Assembly (NCBI GenBank): GCA_959604355.1
Contig: CAUHAO010000025.1
Location: forward strand, 1 to 26,847
Source of the DNA: an uncultured Eubacteriales bacterium
GTDB lineage: Bacteria > Bacillota > Clostridia > Oscillospirales > UBA644
DNA length: 26,847 nucleotides
Reading direction: 5' to 3'
Each line of letters starts with the position of its first letter. Position 1 is the stretch's first letter. Shown piece by piece: positions 20,829 through 26,847 of this stretch. A program made the translations under genes and the position numbers. The notes under the pieces were generated by a model. The model ran no database searches and was not told where the DNA came from. It worked only from the letters and a program-made list of their open reading frames with translations.

Positions 20829-23171
20829 TTATTCCTCTTTTCCGCCCGTCACTTCTATGGAGAACGAGACAGGCTCTGTATTTTCGGAAGATACCGTGAC
20901 GGTTGATTTGCCGTCGGCTTTCCCTGCGCGGAACACAGCGAGCGCTCTTCCGCGGTATGTATTATGATAAGGGTGGATAAAAACTTCGTCGGTTTTTGTC
21001 AGCGCGCTGCCAAAACCTTGCAGAGTGACCGCGTCGTCGTCAATTTTTATATCAACGCGCTGTTCCATATACGGAAGAAGCACTCCGTTTTTGTCGGTGA
21101 ACTCAATTTCTGCAAAGCACAGAGCCTGCCCATCGGGCGGCAGAACCGAGCGGTCGGGCCTGACTGTCAGAATCGGATCTTTTTCGCCGCTGATGAGTTG
21201 GGTGCGCCCCGCCTCGTTCCCGCTTTTGTCCAGGGCTATCGCGGTGAGCGTGCCGGGAGCATATTTCACGGAGAACAGAGCTTTGTTTTGGCGGGCTTTT
21301 TTTGTTCCGATAACCTTATCGTTGAGCTCCAATCTGACGCTGTCGGCTGTTGTATAAACCTCTGCGACGGTCGGCTTTCCTTCAAAGCCGTGCCATGTCC
21401 AGCTGTCGAGCGCATTTGTGAACTGCCATGCGCCCTTGCTCGGCGTTTCTCCGCTATGGTTGAGCGGCCTGACTGCGAGAAACGGCTCGGTTTCCGTTCC
21501 CCATACGGTTCGGAGAAATGCCATTTGCGCCAAAGGCAGACCGGTAATGTCAATCATTCCCTGCCCGGAGAGGAGCGGAAGCCCCTTGTAGGACTGATAT
21601 GTCCATCCCATGCAGGTCTCGCCTATGTAGTCCCATGCCGACCATACGAAGTCACCTATCAGCTGCTTGTGCCTGAGAACGCGGTTCCAGTTATACGGCA
21701 AATCGGCGGACATAGTCTCTGTGCCTATCATCAGCCGGTCGGGATACTTTTCGGCATCCTTGTCATAGCGCGAGGATGCGTAATTTAGTCCGACAATGTC
21801 AAGGGCGGGGGATATGTCACGCACTGCTTTTTCTGCCAGTCGGGTATCGCTCAGCACAAAAAATAACTTGCCGAGCTTTTCCGCCCAATAATTGAAAAAT
21901 GCCGAACCGGATTTCTTTTCTTTGTAGCCTTTGCCTTCCGGCAGAGGTTCTCTTTTGTATTCCTTTTTGTCGCTGTAAACGCCGATACCAAGACGCGCAT
22001 AGACGTCGAGAAGGACATTTATTCCGCAAGTGACCGGACGGGTGTCGTCGAGCGAGTGAACTGTATCGCGCATTTCGGCGCACAGCTCGATTCCGCGCTT
22101 AGAAGCCGTTTCCGTGACCTCATTGCCGAGAGAATACATTATAACGCTCGGATGGTTGTAGTCGTTTTCGACCATTGCAGCGAGAACGGATTTGTAATCG
22201 GAGAGAAAATCACGCGAATAGTCATGGTATTCTTTCGGTATATACCATCCGTCAAATGCCTCGTCCATGACATACATACCTATTCTGTCGCAGGCATCGA
22301 GCAGTGAGCGGAAAGCGGGGTTATGCGCCATGCGCAGAGCATTGAAGCCCTGGCTTTTCAGTATTCTTACGCGGCGTTCCTCGGCGTCGGCAAAAGAACA
22401 GGCGCCGAGAACTCCGTTGTCATGGTGAATACATCCGCCGCGAAGCAGGGTCTCTTTTCCGTTGACAAGAAGCCCGGTTTTTCCGCTCCATTCAAGAGTG
22501 CGTATGCCGAATTTTTCAGTCAATTCTTCGCCGCCTCTCGAGACCTTGCAGGTGTAGAGGTAAGGCGCTTCTGCGGACCACAAGTGCGCCCCGCTAATCT
22601 CAAACCGACCTTTTTGACCTCTGGCGGCAAGGCTGCCATCGGCATCGAAAATCTGTATTTCCGCGCCGTCGTCGGTATCAACTTCGATAACGGCGGGTGA
22701 GATGCCGACTGTTTTTATCTTCAGAAAAGTCGGGGCATCTTTTCTTGAAATTTCAAGATATACGGGGCGGTATATTCCGCTGCCCGAATACCAGCGGCAG
22801 TTCGGAACAAGGCTGTTGTCGGCGAGAACCTCAACGGTGTTTTTGCCGCTCGTGACTTTTTCGGTGAAGTCGGCGGTAAACGGCGAATAACCGTATTTGT
22901 TTTCTTTAACGGCTTCACCGTTTACGCTCACGACTGCATTGCGGTATACACCGCCGAAGTGCAGCCGGATGTTTTTGCCGAGATCACTTTCGTTGATTTG
23001 AAATGTTTTTGTGTATCTGTACTTTCCGCCCGGAAAGTATCCGCCCTGAACTGCGTTTCTGCATGAAGCATATCTCTTTTCGCCGAGCATCGCATCGTGC
23101 GGAAGACAAACGGAGAAGCTTTCGCCGTTTTCCTTTGTCAGCGTCCAGCCGTCGTTAAAATCGAATATCAT
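20829..23171 (-). CDS. GH2 beta-galactosidase-type enzyme with C-terminal DUF4982-like domain
   Basis: A 780-aa protein with the GH2 layout. The sugar-binding jelly roll (about 10-145) contains LPHDAMLG and WYSGSGIYRPVYLE. An Ig-like domain follows (about 148-225, ending FGIRTLEWS). The TIM barrel carries LLRGGCIHHDNG, YSLGNEV with acid/base E351, and MIGTETMSA with nucleophile E485. The C-terminal part has a DUF4982-type domain (SWTWHGFEGKPTVAEVYTTA) and a further Ig-like domain. No signal peptide is visible. The start ATG overlaps the transporter stop in ATGA. GH2 members of this architecture act as beta-galactosidases, alpha-L-arabinopyranosidases or related exo-enzymes; given the locus, side chains of xylan or xyloglucan are the probable target. 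Confidence 0.9.
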   Translation of the reverse strand: MIFDFNDGWTLTKENGESFSVCLPHDAMLGEKRYASCRNAVQGGYFPGGKYRYTKTFQINESDLGKNIRLHFGGVYRNAVVSVNGEAVKENKYGYSPFTADFTEKVTSGKNTVEVLADNSLVPNCRWYSGSGIYRPVYLEISRKDAPTFLKIKTVGISPAVIEVDTDDGAEIQIFDADGSLAARGQKGRFEISGAHLWSAEAPYLYTCKVSRGGEELTEKFGIRTLEWSGKTGLLVNGKETLLRGGCIHHDNGVLGACSFADAEERRVRILKSQGFNALRMAHNPAFRSLLDACDRIGMYVMDEAFDGWYIPKEYHDYSRDFLSDYKSVLAAMVENDYNHPSVIMYSLGNEVTETASKRGIELCAEMRDTVHSLDDTRPVTCGINVLLDVYARLGIGVYSDKKEYKREPLPEGKGYKEKKSGSAFFNYWAEKLGKLFFVLSDTRLAEKAVRDISPALDIVGLNYASSRYDKDAEKYPDRLMIGTETMSADLPYNWNRVLRHKQLIGDFVWSAWDYIGETCMGWTYQSYKGLPLLSGQGMIDITGLPLAQMAFLRTVWGTETEPFLAVRPLNHSGETPSKGAWQFTNALDSWTWHGFEGKPTVAEVYTTADSVRLELNDKVIGTKKARQNKALFSVKYAPGTLTAIALDKSGNEAGRTQLISGEKDPILTVRPDRSVLPPDGQALCFAEIEFTDKNGVLLPYMEQRVDIKIDDDAVTLQGFGSALTKTDEVFIHPYHNTYRGRALAVFRAGKADGKSTVTVSSENTEPVSFSIEVTGGKEE

Positions 23172-24886
23172 TTGGATTCACCATGTTTTTTGGCGAGCTT
23201 CGCCGCCTTTTTCTGTTCTTTCTTTGCCTTTGCGGCGAGATATTTAGCGTTTTCTGCCTCAAAGTCAAGTCCCTTCTTTTCACAGAGGGCTTTGAGGTCC
23301 TTTATTCTGTTTTCTTCGTATTCGCGCTCGTCGCGTTCTGCCTCCAGTCTGTCCAGCTCTTCCGGTTCGATCCACTCTTCACCTTTGGCAAGGACAGCTT
23401 CTCTCTTTCTGCGGAGCAGTTCGGCGGAAATTTCGGGCATCTTCTTCTCGACATCGACAAATGGCAGCAGCACTATAAACGCTGTGGAAAGAATAATGTC
23501 AAACAGATAGAATGAGAGGGTCATAAATGCTCTGACTTTTTCGTTTGGCATAACTCCGGCAATATCAACGAAGCCGAGGCGGAGAATAGCCGATTCGTAT
23601 CCGCCGGCAAACGGTGCATATATAAGAGTCATAACAGCAGTGACAATACCTGTGCCGAGAAGTCCCTCAAGGCGGATATGCGACTTGTATTCGATGTTGT
23701 CAAATGCAAAGCAGGTAAGCGTTGCAAATATATATGCGTTGGGAAGCCATCCGAGGTTTCTTAAAAATCCCGCTATCAGAGCAGGAATCATTTTATCCGG
23801 GAATATCCAGCCGATGATGCTGCCGATAAGCACGAGCGAATATCCGCCGACGGTCAGATTCTTTATTCCGACTTTTTTGGATATCGGGTATATCAGGAAT
23901 GCACCGATACCGAGCGGAACTCCTGTTACGATCTGATAGATCATCTGCATGAAATCGTTGTTGATGCCGCCGAGCATATATTGAATATAGAAATATTGAA
24001 CGTTTCCGCCCTTGTAGTTGTCAACAATTCCTCCCAGAAGCCCAAGAAAAGTCAGAATGACCCAGTATTTGTTGGTGAACAGTGCTTTCATCTGTTCTTT
24101 AAGAGGAATATTGTTTTCTCTGTCAATTCCCTGTTCGAGTGCGATATCTTCGATAATGCGCTCTCTGGTGAAATAGTACTCCATGAGCACAAGCGGAACG
24201 GCGACTATCGAAAGGATTATCATAAGTATAGCATATCCTTTGATATCATACTGGAGCCATAACGGGATAATGACCGAAGAGACAAGCATTCCGATGAGTA
24301 TGCCGGAAATGAGAGTCCACGACATTTTGCGTATAAAAGTCAGCTGAGCTTTCTCTTTGGCGTTGTGAGTTGAAAGAGATACTATGTTGTCGCGGAACAG
24401 GTAAAAGTAGGAGGTTCCGATTGTATGATAGCATATGAGCAGGGTGAAGAAATAGTACCAGTAGTTATCACCCAGAGTATTTCCCGAAAACAGGAAGATG
24501 GTCGCCGCTATTGCAACGGAACAGAATCCGAAGATCAGATACCACGGACGGAGTCTACCCTGCTTTGACTTTGTGTGCGAAATGAGCCACGACACCAAGA
24601 GACCTGTAGCGACGGCAAGAATCTTTGCAACAGTCATTACCATCTCATATTTTTTGCCCATTGCGGATATCATCGCGGCGTTGCCTTCGCCGTACATTGC
24701 GCCGACCTGTTGGGTGAAAAACTTTTCAACGAGCGCGGCGACAGTGTTGACAACGAGAATTAGTCCAAGAGGACCGATAAGGTGTCCGAGATATTTTTCT
24801 TTCCATGACACCGAGCAGGTTTTTATCTTTGAATCAAAAAACTTTGTATTTAGTATGCTCTTTTCAAGCAAGGATATTTCTTTCAT
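23168..24886 (-). CDS. GPH-family sugar:cation symporter (MFS_2) with long charged C-terminal tail
   Basis: A 572-aa membrane protein with about twelve hydrophobic helices between residues 35 and 478. The first cytoplasmic loop contains SHTKSKQGRLRPWYLIFG, the Arg/Pro-rich motif of glycoside-pentoside-hexuronide:cation symporters. Family members import xylosides, melibiose, lactose and glucuronides with Na+ or H+. Unusually, about 95 residues follow the last helix: a charged, coiled-coil-prone tail (for example ELDRLEAERDEREYEENRIK, then alternating Lys/Ala to the end). It starts 36 bases after the lipoprotein gene and is followed at once by the glycosidases, so it is the locus transporter for oligosaccharides or heterosides. 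No PTS or ABC sugar importer is present in the window. Confidence 0.9.
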   Translation of the reverse strand: MKEISLLEKSILNTKFFDSKIKTCSVSWKEKYLGHLIGPLGLILVVNTVAALVEKFFTQQVGAMYGEGNAAMISAMGKKYEMVMTVAKILAVATGLLVSWLISHTKSKQGRLRPWYLIFGFCSVAIAATIFLFSGNTLGDNYWYYFFTLLICYHTIGTSYFYLFRDNIVSLSTHNAKEKAQLTFIRKMSWTLISGILIGMLVSSVIIPLWLQYDIKGYAILMIILSIVAVPLVLMEYYFTRERIIEDIALEQGIDRENNIPLKEQMKALFTNKYWVILTFLGLLGGIVDNYKGGNVQYFYIQYMLGGINNDFMQMIYQIVTGVPLGIGAFLIYPISKKVGIKNLTVGGYSLVLIGSIIGWIFPDKMIPALIAGFLRNLGWLPNAYIFATLTCFAFDNIEYKSHIRLEGLLGTGIVTAVMTLIYAPFAGGYESAILRLGFVDIAGVMPNEKVRAFMTLSFYLFDIILSTAFIVLLPFVDVEKKMPEISAELLRRKREAVLAKGEEWIEPEELDRLEAERDEREYEENRIKDLKALCEKKGLDFEAENAKYLAAKAKKEQKKAAKLAKKHGESK

Positions 24887-24922
24887 AAGTTCACCCTTTT
24901 ATCAATATGTGCCGTCGAAGTG

Positions 24923-25582
24923 TTATTTCGATACTTTGTTGAAATCTATTTTGATAGTTGTTTTTCCGCCCTGTTCAAATGTTACCGGAACGGAGAAAAC
25001 GCCGTTTTGACCCTTGAATGTCTTGCTTTTTCCGGCAGCAACGCCTATGTTGCCGTTTTCGCTCTGGTTTTTGGGTGTGAGGGTCAGCTCCGTTCCATCG
25101 TCATTGATCTCCCAGAAACCGTCGCTCCACATGGAATATTTTCCCGCAAACTGGGCGCAGTGAAGCTCGTAGATTCTGCCTTTTTCACCCCACTCGTTTG
25201 CGTCAGAGGTGTTTCTGAGCAGTATGTATGCATCGCCGACGACTCCCGCCCATATCTTGCTTTCGGAATCGGATCGCAGAATGTCACCCTTTTTATCCTT
25301 TATGAAGGCAAACTTGCCAACAGAAACAGACGGCTGTTTTGCCGGGACGGCTGTTGTTCCGCTTGAAGAGGCATCTGCTTTTGTCTCTTCAAGGGATGCG
25401 GATTCGGAATCTGTTTGCGGTGCAGTGGAGTCCTGCGGAGCCGCAGATGGGTCCTCAACTTGAGCTTCAACGCTTCCCGAGGATGCGTCGGTGGTATCGG
25501 TTTCGATGTTCTTCTGGTCGCGGCAGCCTGCAAATAAAGCAAGCATCGCCAGTGAAAGAAGCGCGCAGATAAATTTTTTCAT
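24923..25582 (-). CDS. Lipoprotein of unknown function, first gene of the reverse operon
   Basis: A 219-aa protein with a type II signal peptide ending LFAGC (lipid-modified Cys20), behind GGAGGATC. A Ser/Thr/Glu/Ala-rich, disordered stalk covers about 21-90 (EDPSAAPQDSTAPQTDSESA and similar). A compact beta-rich domain of about 125 residues follows, with WSDGFWEINDDGTELTLTP and a final KTTIKIDFNKVSK. This is not a solute-binding protein; it is far too short. The globular part looks like a small calycin or carbohydrate-binding beta-sandwich, by strand pattern only. Being co-transcribed with the symporter, it could capture or sense the sugar at the cell surface. Function is not assigned. Confidence 0.8.
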   Translation of the reverse strand: MKKFICALLSLAMLALFAGCRDQKNIETDTTDASSGSVEAQVEDPSAAPQDSTAPQTDSESASLEETKADASSSGTTAVPAKQPSVSVGKFAFIKDKKGDILRSDSESKIWAGVVGDAYILLRNTSDANEWGEKGRIYELHCAQFAGKYSMWSDGFWEINDDGTELTLTPKNQSENGNIGVAAGKSKTFKGQNGVFSVPVTFEQGGKTTIKIDFNKVSK

Positions 25583-25683
25583 ATATGATCCTCCTGTTTT
25601 TGATTTTGCTCTTTTGCTGTGATTTTAGACGCGGCAAACACACAATGCCCAAAATCAGTCAACAAAGTCTGCAAAAAATAATC

Positions 25684-25705
25684 ATTATACATTGATTTTA
25701 ATCAA
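25684..25705 (-). promoter_or_regulatory. -10 box and inverted repeat of the reverse (lipoprotein-symporter-GH) operon
   Basis: On the minus strand TATAAT occupies 25689-25684, but the expected -35 (25712-25707) reads ACTGTT. Between them lies TTGATT-TT-AATCAA (25692-25705), a 6-bp inverted repeat with a 2-base spacer. A consensus -10 with a poor -35 suggests dependence on an activator, fitting the divergent AraC gene. The binding protein is inferred. Confidence 0.5.
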
Positions 25706-25711
25706 AAACAG

Positions 25712-25740
25712 TTGAACGGTATTTCACTATCGGGTATAAT
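25712..25740 (+). promoter_or_regulatory. Promoter of the divergent AraC regulator
   Basis: TTGAAC (25712-25717) and TATAAT (25735-25740) are spaced by exactly 17 bases and point toward the regulator whose GTG start is at 25774. The -35 box begins 6 bases beyond the inverted repeat at 25692-25705, so a protein bound there could affect both divergent promoters. Confidence 0.7.
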
Positions 25741-25773
25741 ATTATAAAATAAGGTTCGTGGGGGGTGTTCTTT

Positions 25774-26847
25774 GTGGATGACAGAATAAATAATATATGC
25801 AGTTTATTTTATGCTTCACATTATATACCGCTGGCGGTGTATGAAGAAAGGACTATAGTACATATTTTTTCGTCGGCGGGCAGTAGTCTCGATTTGTTTT
25901 CTTTGTTTGAGGCTCAGTCGTTTTCCGCCGAGCAGACTATGTATATCCTGACTTTGCCTGAACAGGGGACATATGGGCAGATAAGAATAAAAAACAGCCC
26001 GATGAGAGTACTTCTCGGTCCGGTTTTTCCGACGCCTATCACGGAAGATACGGTTATGACTGTTGCGCGAAGAAATTTAACGGATAAAAAAGATATGGAT
26101 GCGTTGGCGGAATTTCTGTATTCCATTCCGAATTGCTCATATAATCAGTTTGTGAACCTTACCGCGCTTCTGAATTTTATTATCAACGGTGAGATGTTTG
26201 ACATTGCGGAGCAGTTTCGCGAGGAGTCGTCAGATGTAGGAAACAAGCTTGCGGTTACATATACCGAGGATCTGTACAAATCGCAGGACGAGCAGGTTCT
26301 GCACGGAACATATCAGTTTGAAAATATGCTCCTCTCATTTGTAAGGGACGGCGAGACAGACAAACTGAATGCGTTTTTGACCTCTACCGCGAAAACAACG
26401 CACCTGCGGGAGGGAAAACTTGCGGAAGCGCCGCTGCGTCAGGCAAAAAATCTTTTGATAGGCGTAGCAACCATGGTCGGCAAGGTCGGCGCTATCGGCG
26501 GCGGACTCGGAGTTGAAGAGACTTATCGCCTTATCGATCTGTATATCCAGGAGTGTGAAAAGACCTCCTCAACAGAGGAGGTTAAAGTGCTGCAGTACAA
26601 CATGCTTCTTGATTTCACGGACAGGGTTGCACAAGTGAAGGCCCCGCGGAATGCGTCGAAAGAGATATATGCCTGCATGCAGTATATTCAAAATCACACA
26701 AACTGTCAGATAGGAATAGATGATGTTGCGGGATTCATCGGAAAGAGCAGGACATATGTAACAAAAAAATTCAGGCAGGAAACCGGAGAAAGCATTACAG
26801 ATTTCATTATAAAAAGTAAAATAAGAGACGCCAAAAGGCTTCTCAGA
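25774..26847 (+). CDS. AraC-family transcriptional regulator, truncated by the window edge
   Basis: An open frame of 358 codons runs from GTG 25774 to the right edge without a stop. GGGGGTG lies 6 bases upstream, and no in-frame ATG occurs for about 50 codons, so GTG is the likely start. The N-terminal about 300 residues form a sensor without cupin motifs, with YASHYIPLAVYE, a Ser/Phe-rich middle and VGKVGAIGGGLGVEETYRL. The last 50 residues are the first AraC HTH (DDVAGFIGKSRTYVTKKFRQ then ITDFIIKSKIRDAKRLL); the second HTH lies beyond the edge. The sensor resembles the 'YSIRK-targeted' type of AraC regulators, a tentative match. Divergent from the lipoprotein-symporter-glycosidase operon, it is the likely controller of that operon. 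Confidence 0.88.
   Translation, partial: MDDRINNICSLFYASHYIPLAVYEERTIVHIFSSAGSSLDLFSLFEAQSFSAEQTMYILTLPEQGTYGQIRIKNSPMRVLLGPVFPTPITEDTVMTVARRNLTDKKDMDALAEFLYSIPNCSYNQFVNLTALLNFIINGEMFDIAEQFREESSDVGNKLAVTYTEDLYKSQDEQVLHGTYQFENMLLSFVRDGETDKLNAFLTSTAKTTHLREGKLAEAPLRQAKNLLIGVATMVGKVGAIGGGLGVEETYRLIDLYIQECEKTSSTEEVKVLQYNMLLDFTDRVAQVKAPRNASKEIYACMQYIQNHTNCQIGIDDVAGFIGKSRTYVTKKFRQETGESITDFIIKSKIRDAKRLLR

Noticed and set aside
25712..25740. Catabolite-repression (cre) site overlapping TTGAACGGTATTTCA
   Set aside because: It misses three conserved positions of the cre consensus, including the central CG, and is better explained as the -35 region of the regulator promoter.

Overview
The window looks like chromosomal DNA from an uncultured gut or rumen Clostridia (Oscillospirales/Ruminococcaceae-like). 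Supporting signs are strong AGGAGG ribosome sites, dense co-directional operons, a Gram-positive lipoprotein, Cys-rich zinc-ribbon proteins of a kind common in Clostridia, and a large intracellular glycoside-hydrolase operon. The taxon is inferred from style and content; no marker gene is present.

Region 1 (1-6265) is an envelope-associated zinc-ribbon cluster. It holds the 3' end of a zinc-ribbon-tailed protein (YdjI-like by context), a small frame-disrupted membrane protein, a DUF4428-type protein with zinc ribbons at both ends, a YdjG-like double zinc-ribbon membrane protein, a secreted TPM-domain protein (YdjH-like), an Ig-like surface protein and two small uncharacterised proteins, closed by a strong terminator. 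The set resembles the Bacillus subtilis ydjGHI genes, which sit beside pspA in a membrane-stress operon, but with extra partners.

Region 2 (6266-7190) is a scarred junction. A well-formed promoter with an inverted-repeat operator drives feoA, but feoB breaks off after 46 codons and runs into the tail of an ankyrin-repeat gene. Next come two strong hairpins and the isolated 3' half of a class II tRNA, apparently Ser(CGA), cut exactly at the anticodon loop. That is the usual trace of an element integrated in a tRNA gene, with the element on the right-hand side, so the sugar locus may lie on an integrated island.

Region 3 (7199-26847) is a xylose/xylo-oligosaccharide utilisation locus of two convergent operons. 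The forward operon encodes a GH3 glycosidase, xylose isomerase and xylulokinase, with a divergent AraC regulator. The reverse operon starts at about 25.6 kb and encodes a lipoprotein, a GPH-type sugar:cation symporter, GH2, GH43 (with discoidin and Fn3 domains), a broken CBM-like piece, GH1, a second GH43, and a GH3 with reversed domain order; a broken C-terminal remnant follows. A second AraC regulator reads divergently from its promoter and runs off the right end. None of the glycosidases has a visible signal peptide, so the model is uptake of short oligosaccharides by the symporter, intracellular hydrolysis by five glycoside-hydrolase families' worth of enzymes, and entry of xylose into the pentose phosphate pathway through XylA and XylB.

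Five coding regions are disrupted (the 328-635 gene, feoB, the ankyrin gene, the tail of the first GH43, and the piece after the reversed GH3). This suggests either ongoing decay or, for the single-base cases, consensus errors in a metagenome assembly. I found no CRISPR array, insertion sequence, transposase, integrase or rRNA.
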